Below are positions 35,376-45,049 of a stretch of 64,000 bases of DNA, in pieces. The translations under genes were made by a program, and so were the position numbers. The stretch covers positions 62,001-126,000 of the forward strand of contig NZ_JBEWXT010000001.1 in the NCBI RefSeq assembly GCF_040538665.1, read 5' to 3'. Position 1 is the first letter of the stretch. Every line of letters starts with the position of its first letter. Source of the stretch: Aureibaculum sp. 2308TA14-22 (GTDB lineage: Bacteria; Bacteroidota; Bacteroidia; Flavobacteriales; Flavobacteriaceae). The notes below the pieces were generated by a model. That model was not told the DNA's origin and did not search any database. It worked only from the letters and a program-made list of their open reading frames with translations.

Positions 35376-37211
35376 TTATTCTTTTTTTACACCAAAACTA
35401 TTATTGGTATTGTCAATATCCGCCATAAGTTGTAATGGGTCTATCTCCACAGATTTAACATCTTTTTTAGCGGTAAAAGTATAAGTTGGAGCAACCCAAG
35501 ACCAAGCGTCCAAATGTGTTGCTGAAGTCGGTTTGCTACCGTACATCATACGCAAGGGGATGTACAGATTTTCTTGAGAGCCATCTTTATAGGTAATCTT
35601 TAAATCAATGGGCATAGGCATTTTGCCAATCCTTTTTAACGTGATTTGGTTTGTAGTTACATTATCAATGGCATAATCTATGGTTGCCGTGGTCTGAGCA
35701 AAATAGTTCAAATACCAATCTAGTTGCAAGCCCGATATTTTTTCAGCAGTTCGCTTAATGTCATTGGGAACAGGGTGTTTGAATTTGAAATCTTCATAGT
35801 ATTTTTTAATCGTTTTTTTGAGATTTTCTTCTCCAATAACATAACCTAGTTGTGCTAAAAATACAGCACCTTTGCTATATGCCGAGGCACTATAAGCAAA
35901 ATTAAAAGTATAATGATCTGCATAAGTGGTTAGTGGTTCTTCCGCACCAGATTTAGCCAATCTTAAGTACCCTCTGTAAGAACCTGCATTTGGATTTTCT
36001 TTATTCTGATTTAATACTTCATTCATCGCACGACTAGAAATATAAGAAGTGAATCCTTCATCCATCCATTCATGTTTAAACTCGTTGGTAGCTAGTAAGA
36101 ATTGAAACCAACTATGTGCAAACTCATGTGCTGTAACTCCTACTAAAGAACCAAAATTACGGCCACCAGTAATTAAGGTACACATTGCATATTCCATACC
36201 ACCATCTCCACCTTGTATAACAGAATATTGCTTATAAGGATATTGCCCAATATGTTTATTGAAATAAGATAATAACCCCGCTGTTTTGGGTTGTAGTTTT
36301 TTCCAATTCTCAATTATTTCTTTATCATTCTTATAGAAAAAATGTAAGGTTATGTCATTTTCACCTTTAATTTTATCATGAATATAATCTGGGTCTGCAG
36401 CCCAAGTAAAATCATGAACGTTTGGTGCTTTAAAATGCCATGTCAATTTTTTTACTTTCTTTTTATGTTTTACTGGAGTATCTGAATAACCATGACCAAT
36501 TTCATCTGGGTTTTGTAAATAACCAGTACCGCCAATGGTATAGTTTTTGTCAATAGTAATTTTCACATCAAAATTACCCCAAACACCATGAAATTCTCTT
36601 GCAATGTACTGATTTGCTTGCCATCCTTCAAAATCATATTCAGCTAATTTTGGATACCATTGCGTCATTGATAACGCTATTCCTTCTCTACTATTTCTAC
36701 CAGAACGTCTAATTTGTAAGGGTACTTGACCTTTAAATTTCATATCAAAGACAGTTTTTGCTCCGGGGACTATTGGAGTGTTCAAGGTTACTTTTAAAAT
36801 AGTACCGATTACTTCATGTTTTACGTCAACGTCATCTTGCTTTAAAGAATTGACCTTAATAAAACCAATTTCATTGGGTTTTAATTTTGCAATTCTACTT
36901 TCATAAATTGGAGCTTCTTTTGTTCCAATATTATTAATCATTCTGCGGTCTGGATCTTTAATATTTTGTAACCTCACATCCATGTCGCTGCCTGGTTGAA
37001 AGGCGTTAAATTGTAGGTGATAAAAAACCTCGTTTAAAGTATCGGGACTATTGTTGGTATATATTAGTTTTTGAGTTCCGTCATATTGATAATTTTCTAC
37101 GTTCATATCAATATCCATGGTGTAATCAACATGTTGTTGCCAGTAACTAGTGTTTTGAGCGGTAACGGAAAATGCTATAAGTAAAACTAAAAAAGAGGTA
37201 ATTTTTTTCAT
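35376..37211 (-). CDS. M1-family zinc metallopeptidase, secreted
   Basis: The start at 37211 (MKKITSFLVLLIAFSVTAQ) gives a signal peptide; an in-frame ATG 9 codons upstream is unneeded. The protein has 611 residues. The N-terminal beta-saddle domain spans 25-290. The catalytic domain has VTAHEFAHSWFQFLLATNE (HEFAH zinc site) and EWMDEGFTSYISS, with the third zinc Glu 19 residues later. The exopeptidase GxMEN motif appears as GGDGGMEYAM. These enzymes remove N-terminal residues from peptides in the periplasm or outside the cell. A beta-strand-rich tail follows. Single gene with its own terminator. Confidence 0.93.
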   Translation of the reverse strand: MKKITSFLVLLIAFSVTAQNTSYWQQHVDYTMDIDMNVENYQYDGTQKLIYTNNSPDTLNEVFYHLQFNAFQPGSDMDVRLQNIKDPDRRMINNIGTKEAPIYESRIAKLKPNEIGFIKVNSLKQDDVDVKHEVIGTILKVTLNTPIVPGAKTVFDMKFKGQVPLQIRRSGRNSREGIALSMTQWYPKLAEYDFEGWQANQYIAREFHGVWGNFDVKITIDKNYTIGGTGYLQNPDEIGHGYSDTPVKHKKKVKKLTWHFKAPNVHDFTWAADPDYIHDKIKGENDITLHFFYKNDKEIIENWKKLQPKTAGLLSYFNKHIGQYPYKQYSVIQGGDGGMEYAMCTLITGGRNFGSLVGVTAHEFAHSWFQFLLATNEFKHEWMDEGFTSYISSRAMNEVLNQNKENPNAGSYRGYLRLAKSGAEEPLTTYADHYTFNFAYSASAYSKGAVFLAQLGYVIGEENLKKTIKKYYEDFKFKHPVPNDIKRTAEKISGLQLDWYLNYFAQTTATIDYAIDNVTTNQITLKRIGKMPMPIDLKITYKDGSQENLYIPLRMMYGSKPTSATHLDAWSWVAPTYTFTAKKDVKSVEIDPLQLMADIDNTNNSFGVKKE

Positions 37212-37262
37212 TGTTAAGTATTTTTTTAAAAGATGCAATATACTAATAACAAGTTTGATACC

Positions 37263-37304
37263 AAAAAAAAGGAGAAGCTAATGAAAGATATCATTAGCTT
37301 CTCC
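37263..37304 (-). terminator. Terminator of the subtilase gene
   Basis: GGAGAAGCTAATGA (37271-37284) pairs perfectly with TCATTAGCTTCTCC (37291-37304), followed on the minus strand by T8. Confidence 0.9.
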
Positions 37305-37337
37305 CTTTAGAGTAATGTTAATATTTTGTTTTATAAT

Positions 37338-39029
37338 TTAATCAGACATTTTTTCAGCCATAACCAATGCATTGTACGCATTTACTATTTTGCCAGATAC
37401 CGATAGGTTCTCAAACATAACTTTATTAGATTCACTTCCAGGCCTAACAACTGGGTTTTTGAATTCAATTCCAGAATCCATTATTATTTTTTTAACTTGA
37501 CCAGCAGTTAAATTTGGGTAATACGAACGAACTAATGCCGCAATACCAGCAACTTCAGGAGCAGCCATTGAAGTACCTTGAATAGATTCGTATTTATCCT
37601 TAGGAACCGTAGAGTAAATCTCTAGTCCTGGTGCAAAAACATCAACATTCTTTTTGCCGTAATTTGAAAAAGAGGCTACTAACCTATCATCAAAATGACG
37701 TGTCATGGCACCTACTGTAATTACATTATCGGCAAACTCCATAACTTTGTCTTTTGAATCATTAGGAAAATTTTCGGCAGTATCAATATCGCTACCGTCG
37801 TTACCAGCTGCATGTACCAATAAAACATCTTTTTCTTCAGCATATTTAATAGCATCATAAACCCATTCTGCATTAGGCGAATAGCTTTTGCCAAAACTCA
37901 TATTTACTACTTTTGCTCCGTTATCAACTGCATAACGTATTGCTAATGCTACATCTTTATCATATTCATCTCCATCAGGTACGGCTCTTAGTGACATAAT
38001 TTTAACGTTATGGGCAACACCGTTCATGCCAACACCATTATTGCGTTCAGCGGCAATAATACCTGCAACATGTGTTCCGTGCATTTCGCCGTCTTTAGAT
38101 CCGATAACATATGGGTTTCCATAATTGGTATCAGTTATGTCATAAGGATCGTCTCCAGCAACTCTACCGTTAAAATCTATTTTATATTGAGAATTTAACT
38201 GGTTGCTGTAATGGTTTATAATCTCGTTCAATTGCTTAAAAGCACCATCAACTGAGTCGCCTGAACTAATAATTCTCATTATAGTCATTCTACCTTGATT
38301 AAGCATCTGATCATCAAAATTAATTGCATTTAGGTTGTCCAAATTCATCTCTTTGTCTTTAAGAGTGGTTTTGAGAGTATCATTGGCTTTGACAATTAAT
38401 TCTTTTATAGCTTTATATTGGTTTACCTGAGCTTCAGCACTTTTGTTTTTGTCGTCAATAATTTTCTTTAGTTTAGTAAACAATTTAAAATCGGCTTTAT
38501 CGGATTCAGTAATGTCTTCGGCCGACTTTCCATCAAATTTTGGCATCCATTTTTTTACCATTCTGGTCATTTCCAATTGTTCGGGGTTTGTTGTGCCTTT
38601 TTCTCCACCTAAGAAATTCCAACCATTAATATCATCAACATAGCCATTATTATCATCATCTTTTTCGTTGCCAGCAACTTCATCTTCATTTACCCAAGCA
38701 ACATCATCTAAATCTTCGTGCTCAATATCAATTCCAGAGTCAATTACACCGACAATTACAGTTTTACCTTGCTTATTTTTTAAAAAATCATAGGCTTTAT
38801 CCAAACTAAGTCCAGGAATAGAATCAGTAAAAATATCCATATGCGGCCAAGCTTGTATTTCAGCTTCCGTCATTTTACCAAGTTTTGGTATTACTGTGTC
38901 AGTTGTTGTGGAAACCGCTACTTCAATTACTTCTTCGTTTGAAGTTGTTGTTGTAGTTTGGGTAGAACCACAACTAGTTATTAATATTGCAGTAATGGCA
39001 ATAAAAGAAAATGTCTTTAAAATTCTCAT
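37338..39029 (-). CDS. S8 subtilisin-like serine protease, lipoprotein
   Basis: The start at 39029 (MRILKTFSFIAITAILITSC) gives a lipoprotein signal and a 10-bp gap to the upstream gene; the longer frame would overlap it. The protein has 563 residues. Catalytic triad: Asp in VIGVIDSGIDIEHEDLDD, His in HGTHVAGIIAAERNN and Ser in GTSMAAPEVAGIAAL. A helical insertion of about 160 residues (EMTRMVKKWMPKFD through EIINHYSNQLNSQ) splits the Asp and His regions, as in other Bacteroidota surface subtilases. Probably a surface protease for protein turnover or maturation. Confidence 0.93.
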   Translation of the reverse strand: MRILKTFSFIAITAILITSCGSTQTTTTTSNEEVIEVAVSTTTDTVIPKLGKMTEAEIQAWPHMDIFTDSIPGLSLDKAYDFLKNKQGKTVIVGVIDSGIDIEHEDLDDVAWVNEDEVAGNEKDDDNNGYVDDINGWNFLGGEKGTTNPEQLEMTRMVKKWMPKFDGKSAEDITESDKADFKLFTKLKKIIDDKNKSAEAQVNQYKAIKELIVKANDTLKTTLKDKEMNLDNLNAINFDDQMLNQGRMTIMRIISSGDSVDGAFKQLNEIINHYSNQLNSQYKIDFNGRVAGDDPYDITDTNYGNPYVIGSKDGEMHGTHVAGIIAAERNNGVGMNGVAHNVKIMSLRAVPDGDEYDKDVALAIRYAVDNGAKVVNMSFGKSYSPNAEWVYDAIKYAEEKDVLLVHAAGNDGSDIDTAENFPNDSKDKVMEFADNVITVGAMTRHFDDRLVASFSNYGKKNVDVFAPGLEIYSTVPKDKYESIQGTSMAAPEVAGIAALVRSYYPNLTAGQVKKIIMDSGIEFKNPVVRPGSESNKVMFENLSVSGKIVNAYNALVMAEKMSD

Positions 39030-39039
39030 AGTCAATAAA

Positions 39040-39900
39040 TTAATTAAAAATTTCATTAAAAGTATATGTTTTATTTAGTCTCACTCCTTTTTCTGTATGT
39101 TTTACCGTACAAATTTCGTTATGAGCGTCATGCTCCAAAAAAAGCATAAAATTGTTGTCAGCCGCAATTTTTAAAAATGCTTGCTTTTCATCTAATGTTA
39201 ATAAAGGTCTGGTGTCATAACCCATAACATAAGGCAGAGGAATATGCCCAACTGTAGGCAATAAATCTGCCATAAAAACCAAGGTTTGCCCTTTGTAATT
39301 GATGTGTGGAATCATTTGTTTTTCGGTATGACCATCTGCAAATAAAATGCCAAAATTTAATTCAGAGTTTTTGATATAAGGATTCTCTGATAGACTTATA
39401 AACTCCAATTGCCCACTTTCTTGTATGGGATTGATGTTTTCTTTTAAAAAGGAAGCTTTTTCCCTGGCATTAGGTTCTGTTGCCCATTGCCAATGGTTTT
39501 TATTGGACCAAAATTTAGCATTTTTAAAAGCGGGTTCATAGCCTGTCTTGTCTTTGTTAAATTGGATGCTTCCGCCACAATGATCAAAATGTAAATGTGT
39601 TAAAAACACATCCGTAATATCATTTTTGTGAAAGCCTAGTTTTGTTAAAGAAGTTTCTAATGTAGCATCTCCATATAAGTGATAGTAACCAAAGAACTTA
39701 TCGGATTGTTTGTTGCCCAAACCAGTATCAATTAATATCAATCTGTCTCCGTCTTCAATTAACAAACTTCGCATACACATTTCAATCAGATTGTTCGCAT
39801 CGGCAGGATTTGTTTTTTGCCATAACGTTTTTGGCACAACACCAAACATGGCTCCTCCATCTAGCTTAAAATTTCCAGTCTGAATAGGGTAAACCTTCAT
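39040..39900 (-). CDS. Metallo-beta-lactamase-fold hydrolase
   Basis: The protein has 286 residues. Metal motif THLHFDHCGG (HxHxDH) at about residues 104-113, with further ligands in FADGHTEKQ and LEHDAH. DTGLGNKQ and VMGYDTRPLLTLDEK match the lactonase/quorum-quenching-like subgroup of the superfamily, although substrates vary widely. No signal peptide, so cytoplasmic. It may be cotranscribed with the subtilase 10 bp downstream. Function beyond hydrolase is not predictable. Confidence 0.88.
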   Translation of the reverse strand: MKVYPIQTGNFKLDGGAMFGVVPKTLWQKTNPADANNLIEMCMRSLLIEDGDRLILIDTGLGNKQSDKFFGYYHLYGDATLETSLTKLGFHKNDITDVFLTHLHFDHCGGSIQFNKDKTGYEPAFKNAKFWSNKNHWQWATEPNAREKASFLKENINPIQESGQLEFISLSENPYIKNSELNFGILFADGHTEKQMIPHINYKGQTLVFMADLLPTVGHIPLPYVMGYDTRPLLTLDEKQAFLKIAADNNFMLFLEHDAHNEICTVKHTEKGVRLNKTYTFNEIFN

Positions 39901-40043
39901 TTTTTTGTTAAAAGGCTACAAATATCCTTAAAATATGCCAAATAAATGTTAAATAAAATAGAAAAGTTTGGGTTAGAATAAGCTATTAGTTGCTAAGCTT
40001 TTGCATTTAAATTTTAGAAAAGTATAATGTTTAAAGAGAAAAG

Positions 40044-40114
40044 AGGCGTTGAGCGGATTCGAACCGCTGTAGGAGCTTTTGCAGAGCCCAGCCTAGCCAC
40101 TCGGCCACAACGCC
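40044..40114 (-). tRNA. tRNA-Cys (anticodon GCA)
   Basis: On the minus strand the acceptor GGCGTTG (40114-40108) pairs with CAACGCC (40051-40045) and the discriminator is T (U73), the Cys identity base. The anticodon loop CTGCAAA contains GCA. The T arm GCGGT/TCGAA/TCCGC is intact. CCA is not encoded. Confidence 0.95.
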
Positions 40115-40174
40115 TTATTGTTTGTAAGAGTTTGCAAATTTAAACAAATTAATGGCTATACTACAAAATAATCG

Positions 40175-40531
40175 TTATTTTTTCCTTGACATTTTAATGG
40201 TTACAGAGGCTACGTTTCCACCTATTGGCGGATTGAGTTTTGAGACTTCTACAGTAGCTTTTTTAACAATAGGAATCTCCTTAATAATTTTCATTAAAAT
40301 TTTATCGGCAACTGTTTCTAACAATTTAGTTCTGACTACCATTTCTTGTTTAACAATTTTATTAAGATGAACATAATCAACGGTGTCAGCCAAATTATCG
40401 GTTTTAGCAGATTTTGTGAGGTCAGTTTTTACAGTCAGATCAACACGGTATTCAGAACCGATTTTCCCTTCTTCATCTAGGCATCCATGATAGGCATAAA
40501 GTCTAATATTTCTAATTTTTATAACTCCCAT
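40175..40531 (-). CDS. folB: Dihydroneopterin aldolase
   Basis: The protein has 118 residues, the normal FolB length. GVIKIRNIRLYAYHGCLDEE (residues 2-21) carries the conserved YHGC start, YRVDLTV follows, then the Glu region LLETVADKILMKII and the substrate-binding KLNPPIGGNVASVTI. FolB cleaves 7,8-dihydroneopterin to 6-hydroxymethyl-dihydropterin in folate synthesis. It stands alone between tRNA-Cys and the divergent FMN protein gene. Confidence 0.93.
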   Translation of the reverse strand: MGVIKIRNIRLYAYHGCLDEEGKIGSEYRVDLTVKTDLTKSAKTDNLADTVDYVHLNKIVKQEMVVRTKLLETVADKILMKIIKEIPIVKKATVEVSKLNPPIGGNVASVTIKMSRKK

Positions 40532-40597
40532 TGGTCAAATTTTTTGGTAAATATAAATTAATATTGTTTCTTGTTCTATTGTAAAATCAACATTTTT

Positions 40598-42184
40598 ATG
40601 AAAGCTCGTGAACTCTTTATATTAATAAGTATAGTAGTGGTAATTGCTATTGTAAGCCTCTCTTTTTTATGGCCTCCAATTTTATGGGGTTTTGTCCTTA
40701 TTGCCCCGTTAATTTTAATGGGTGTGTTTGATATGCTTCAAAAGCATCATACTATAAGAAGAAATTTCCCCTTAATTGGCAGATTCAGATATGTGTTAGA
40801 GTCTATTAGACCTGAAATAATGCAATATTTTGTGGAAACAGATACTGAGGGCAGACCTTTAAACAGAATCTTAAGATCTTTAATATACAGACGAGCTAAA
40901 AAAGTAAATGATACAGAACCCTTTGGTACACAAATGAATTTATATCACTCGGGTTACGAATGGATGGATCATTCTATGTATGCCAAACAGAACCCTAAAG
41001 AAATTGGCAAATTCCCTAGATTGCTAATTGGTGGTGCAGATTGTAAACAACCTTATTCTTCTAGTCTATTGAATATTTCGGCAATGAGTTTTGGTTCTTT
41101 AAGTAAGAATGCGGTTATGGCGTTGAACAAGGGAGCTAAAATGGGAAATTTTGCACATAATACTGGGGAAGGTGGCTTAAGCCCTTACCATTTAAAATAC
41201 GGAGGTGATTTAATTTGGCAAATTGGAACTGGATATTTTGGTTGTAGAAACGAAGATGGAACTTTTAATGAACAATCCTTTAGAGAAGGAGCATTAAAGC
41301 CTCAAGTAAAAATGATAGAAATAAAATTATCTCAAGGGGCAAAACCGGGACACGGAGGTATTTTACCAGCTTCAAAAAATACAGAAGAAATTGCTAAAAT
41401 AAGACATGTAAAACCCCATGTAGCAGTTCATTCTCCTCCTGCACATTCAGCGTTTTCTAACCCAATAGAGTTTATGCACTTTATTAAAAAAGTACGTGAA
41501 CTATCTGACGGCAAACCCATTGGATTTAAACTTTGCATTGGTAGAAAACAAGAATTTATGGATTTTTGCGAAGCCATGATCTGTACAGGAATTAAACCTG
41601 ATTTTATTACTGTTGATGGAGGTGAAGGAGGTACTGGTGCGGCACCTGTGGAGTTTGCAAACTCCATTGGAATGCCTTTACGCGAAGGGCTGGTTTTTGT
41701 TGATGATACCTTAAGAGGGTTTGGTCTGAGGAAGGACATCAAAGTAATTGTTGCAGGTAAGATTATTACTGGTTTTCATATTGCAAGAGCCATTGCATTA
41801 GGAGCTGATGGATGTAATAGTGCAAGGGCTATGATGCTCTCAATTGGCTGCATTCAAGCGTTACAATGTAATAATAATACATGTCCAGTAGGTGTTGCTA
41901 CGCAAAATAAATCATTAGTAAAAGGCTTGGTTGTAGATGATAAGGCCGTTAGGGCATTTAATTATCATGAAACCACAATTCATAGTTTTTTAGAATTAAT
42001 TGCTGCCGCTGGATTAGATGGTCCTTATGATTTACGAAGAAAACACATCAATAAACGTGTAGGAATGTACAATGTACTTACTTATGATGAGATTTACCCA
42101 CCTGTAAAAGAAGGGTCTTTACTTAGTTTAGAAACTATACCAGAAAGTTACCAAAAGTATTTTCAGCTTACAAGAATAATGTAA
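40598..42184 (+). CDS. FMN-binding glutamate-synthase-like protein
   Basis: The start at 40598 (MKARELFILISIVVVIAIVSL) leads into two hydrophobic helices; an ATG 9 codons upstream is less likely. The protein has 528 residues. The rest is the (beta/alpha)8 FMN domain of glutamate synthase: ISAMSFGSLSKNAV, HNTGEGGLSPYH, GQGAKPGHGG-type loop (LSQGAKPGHGGILP), TVDGGEGGTGAAP and a cysteine cluster CIQALQCNNNTCPVG. It lacks the amidotransferase and FAD parts, so it is not a full GltB. Membrane-anchored homologues are common in Bacteroidota; the reaction is not established. Confidence 0.88.
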   Translation: MKARELFILISIVVVIAIVSLSFLWPPILWGFVLIAPLILMGVFDMLQKHHTIRRNFPLIGRFRYVLESIRPEIMQYFVETDTEGRPLNRILRSLIYRRAKKVNDTEPFGTQMNLYHSGYEWMDHSMYAKQNPKEIGKFPRLLIGGADCKQPYSSSLLNISAMSFGSLSKNAVMALNKGAKMGNFAHNTGEGGLSPYHLKYGGDLIWQIGTGYFGCRNEDGTFNEQSFREGALKPQVKMIEIKLSQGAKPGHGGILPASKNTEEIAKIRHVKPHVAVHSPPAHSAFSNPIEFMHFIKKVRELSDGKPIGFKLCIGRKQEFMDFCEAMICTGIKPDFITVDGGEGGTGAAPVEFANSIGMPLREGLVFVDDTLRGFGLRKDIKVIVAGKIITGFHIARAIALGADGCNSARAMMLSIGCIQALQCNNNTCPVGVATQNKSLVKGLVVDDKAVRAFNYHETTIHSFLELIAAAGLDGPYDLRRKHINKRVGMYNVLTYDEIYPPVKEGSLLSLETIPESYQKYFQLTRIM

Positions 42185-42187
42185 TTA

Positions 42188-43207
42188 TCAATAATTGGCA
42201 TCACCGGGATAGTTTTTCATAAATTTTTCCGCCATATCAACCATGTTTTTACTACCACAGAAAAAAGGCACACGCTGGTGTAATTCTGTGGGTTTAATAT
42301 CCATAATTCGCATATATCCATCACTAGCATTGCCATCAGCTTGTTCAGCTAAAAAGGCCATTGGGTTACATTCGTATAACAAACGTAGCTTTCCTTTTGG
42401 CGATTTAGAGCTTGTCGGATAGATATAAATACCGCCTTTAATCATATTTCTGTGAAAATCAGACACTAAAGAACCTATATAACGCGAAGTATAGGGTCTA
42501 TCTCCTTCTTCCATTTGGCAATATTTCAAATAATCTTTTACACCTTGCGGAAAATGAACATAATTACCTTCATTAATTGAATAAATGTTTCCATCTTCGG
42601 GAAAAGTCATATCCGGATGAGATAAATAAAAAGTACCAATCGCAGGATTTAATGTAAATCCGTTAACACCATGTCCTGTAGTAAAAACCAACATGGTTGA
42701 GGTACCATAAACAATGTATCCAGCTGCTACTTGTTTATTGCCTTTTTGTAAAAAATCTTCTAATTGTACTGGTGTACCAGATTTGGTAACTCTTCGGTAA
42801 ATAGAAAAAATTGTACCTACTGAAACATTTACATCTACATTTGACGACCCATCAAGAGGGTCAATTAGCACAACGTATTTATTATCATTAGCTTTGTTAT
42901 TACCGGAAATAGTTACAAAATCATCTTCCTCTTCACTAGCTATGCCACAAACAATCTCTCTATTAGTGAGAGTTTCCATGAAAATAGTGTTGGCATACAC
43001 ATCTAATTTTTGTTGGTCTTCACCTTGAATATTGGTTTCTCCAGCAGCCCCTAAAATATCTACCAGACCCGCTTTGTTTACTTCGTGGTTTACCACCTTG
43101 GCTGCTAACCGGAGCGAATTTATCAATCGCGACAATTCGCCAGAAGAATATTTAAACTGTTTTTGGTTTTCAATGATAAACTCGCCGAGAGTGCTGTGTT
43201 TTTGCAT
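42188..43207 (-). CDS. fbp: Fructose-1,6-bisphosphatase class 1
   Basis: The protein has 339 residues. Metal and phosphate motifs: SEEEDD (residues 94-99), [26 protein letters not shown] (the WDPLDGSSN-type site), [13 protein letters not shown] and KGRLRLLYE-type [15 protein letters not shown]. It removes the 1-phosphate from fructose-1,6-bisphosphate in gluconeogenesis, in the cytoplasm. The gene is convergent with the FMN protein (3 bp apart) and divergent from the GNAT gene. Confidence 0.97.
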   Translation of the reverse strand: MQKHSTLGEFIIENQKQFKYSSGELSRLINSLRLAAKVVNHEVNKAGLVDILGAAGETNIQGEDQQKLDVYANTIFMETLTNREIVCGIASEEEDDFVTISGNNKANDNKYVVLIDPLDGSSNVDVNVSVGTIFSIYRRVTKSGTPVQLEDFLQKGNKQVAAGYIVYGTSTMLVFTTGHGVNGFTLNPAIGTFYLSHPDMTFPEDGNIYSINEGNYVHFPQGVKDYLKYCQMEEGDRPYTSRYIGSLVSDFHRNMIKGGIYIYPTSSKSPKGKLRLLYECNPMAFLAEQADGNASDGYMRIMDIKPTELHQRVPFFCGSKNMVDMAEKFMKNYPGDANY

Positions 43208-43245
43208 TTTAATTGATTTGGTCAGAACTTATATGCAAATAACGT

Positions 43246-43253
43246 TAAATTTG
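43246..43253 (+). promoter_or_regulatory. -7 box TAAATTTG of the GNAT/aspartate kinase genes
   Basis: Matches TAnnTTTG, 18 bp before the ATG at 43272; no TTG at the ideal -33 distance. Probable promoter. Confidence 0.5.
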
Positions 43254-43271
43254 TAGAAAGATTATCAAATT

Positions 43272-43748
43272 ATGAGTTTTAAAATTAGAGAAGCTGAACC
43301 TGAGGATATGGAATCGGTACTTAAGCTAATTACAGAACTGGCAGTTTTTGAAAAAGAACCCGACGCTGTTAAAATTTCTGTAGACGACCTGATTGAAAAT
43401 GGATTTAGAGAACATCCAGCTTTTTATATCTACCTAGCTGAAATGGATAATTCTATAGTTGGAATGGCACTTTTTTATCACAGGTTTTCAACCTGGGAAG
43501 GCTCCTCGTTACACCTCGAAGATTTAATAGTAACGCAACAACACAGACAAAAAGGAATTGGTAAGGCTTTATATGACAAAGTATTAAATTTTGCTTTGGA
43601 AAATAATATAAACAGGGTAGAATGGGTAGTGTTAGATTGGAACACACCTGCAGTTAATTTCTATAAAAGTACTGGGGCAGCCGTTTATGAAGAATGGAAT
43701 ATCTGCCAAATGCCTCGAAAAAAAATTGAGCAATATTTATCAAAATAG
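43272..43748 (+). CDS. GNAT-family N-acetyltransferase
   Basis: The protein has 158 residues. The acetyl-CoA-binding motif A is LEDLIVTQQHRQKGIGKALYDKVL (residues 77-100; QxxGxG/A as RQKGIGKA). Starts FKIREAEPEDMESVLKLI, and FYHRFSTWEGSSLHLED matches the diamine/spermidine-type (SAT1-like) acetyltransferase subfamily. Transfers an acetyl group to an amine; polyamines or similar diamines are the likely substrates. It lies 16 bp upstream of an aspartate kinase gene, possibly one transcript. Confidence 0.88.
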   Translation: MSFKIREAEPEDMESVLKLITELAVFEKEPDAVKISVDDLIENGFREHPAFYIYLAEMDNSIVGMALFYHRFSTWEGSSLHLEDLIVTQQHRQKGIGKALYDKVLNFALENNINRVEWVVLDWNTPAVNFYKSTGAAVYEEWNICQMPRKKIEQYLSK

Positions 43749-43764
43749 TATATACTTTTAATAC

Positions 43765-45015
43765 ATGAAGATATTTAAATTTGGAGGAGCTTCGGTTAAA
43801 GATGCCGAAGGTGTTAAAAATGTAGTACAAGTATTGCAAAAAGTTGGTTATAATAATGTGCTTATTGTAGTTTCTGCAATGGGTAAAATGACTAATGCTT
43901 TTGAAAAAATAGCTAGTGCCTATTTTTATAAAAAAGAAGAATTGCCTCTATTTATTAAAGAAGCAAGAGACTATCATTACACTATAATAAATAAATTATT
44001 CGAAAGTAAAAGTCATCCTATTTTCTCTGAAATAGAAAAATTATTTATAGGTCTATCAGGATTTATGATTCAAAATAAATCAACAGACTATAATTTTGTA
44101 TACGACCAAATTGTAAGTATTGCCGAACTAATTTCTACAAAAATTGTGAGTCATTATTTAAATGAATCTGACATTGAAAATACTTGGATTGATGTTAGGA
44201 ATTACATAAAAACGAATAATGATTACAGAGATGCTAAAGTGGATTGGAAGCTTACAGAACAAGCAATTACTCAAAACATTAATCCTAATGAATTATATAT
44301 TACCCAAGGATTTATTTCACAAGACAACCAGGGCAATACTACTACATTGGGTAGAGAAGGTTCAGATTATTCGGCCGGAATTTTTGCGTATTGTTTAAAT
44401 GCTGAAAGCTTAATTATTTGGAAAGATGTTGAAGGTGTTTTAAATGCTGACCCACGTTATTTTAAGAAAACACAATTACTTGAACAAATATCTTATGAAG
44501 AAGCAATAGAATTGGCTTTTTATGGAGCTTCGGTAATTCATCCTAAAACCTTACAGCCTTTACAAAAAAAAGAAATTCCTTTATTTGTAAAGTCATTTGT
44601 AAACCCCAAAAAGAATGGTACGATTGTAGGTAGGGCAAAGCAAATTGTGCCTGAGATACCATGTTTTATTGTTAAGAAAAATCAACTATTTTTATCAATT
44701 TCTTCATTGGATTTCTCATTTGTTGTTGAGCAGAATATTAGTGAAATATTCGGTTTCTTTCATCAATACAAAATGAAGGTAAACTTGATTCAAAATTCTG
44801 CCATTAGTTTTTCAATTTGTATGGAAGATAAATATAATTTGATTCAATATCTCTTAGAAGAACTTTGTCATAACTACAAAGTAGATTATTTTAAAAATGT
44901 TTCTTTATATACCATTAGACATTTTAATGATAATGCAATTGTTAAAATTGAGCAAAATAATAAAGTATTGTTAAAACAGTCAACTCAAGAAACTGTGCAA
45001 ATGGTAGTTCAATAA
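43765..45015 (+). CDS. Aspartate kinase, first copy (diverged regulatory end)
   Basis: The protein has 416 residues. The catalytic amino acid kinase domain has MKIFKFGGASVKDAEGV (ATP site), ITQGFISQDNQGNTTTLGREGSDYSAG (aspartate/ATP loop), VEGVLNADPRYF and YGASVIHPKTLQPLQ. The C-terminal part (300-416) fits ACT-like strands but is poorly conserved. It phosphorylates aspartate in Lys/Thr/Met synthesis. A second aspartate kinase lies at 48656, so the two may differ in feedback control. It has no fused homoserine dehydrogenase. Confidence 0.92.
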   Translation: MKIFKFGGASVKDAEGVKNVVQVLQKVGYNNVLIVVSAMGKMTNAFEKIASAYFYKKEELPLFIKEARDYHYTIINKLFESKSHPIFSEIEKLFIGLSGFMIQNKSTDYNFVYDQIVSIAELISTKIVSHYLNESDIENTWIDVRNYIKTNNDYRDAKVDWKLTEQAITQNINPNELYITQGFISQDNQGNTTTLGREGSDYSAGIFAYCLNAESLIIWKDVEGVLNADPRYFKKTQLLEQISYEEAIELAFYGASVIHPKTLQPLQKKEIPLFVKSFVNPKKNGTIVGRAKQIVPEIPCFIVKKNQLFLSISSLDFSFVVEQNISEIFGFFHQYKMKVNLIQNSAISFSICMEDKYNLIQYLLEELCHNYKVDYFKNVSLYTIRHFNDNAIVKIEQNNKVLLKQSTQETVQMVVQ

Positions 45016-45049
45016 ATTAACTATCTTTGAAAGCTGTCAAAAATCCATC

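Noticed and set aside
40598-42184. Full glutamate synthase large subunit
   Set aside because: The amidotransferase and C-terminal GXGXG domains are missing; only the FMN domain is present.
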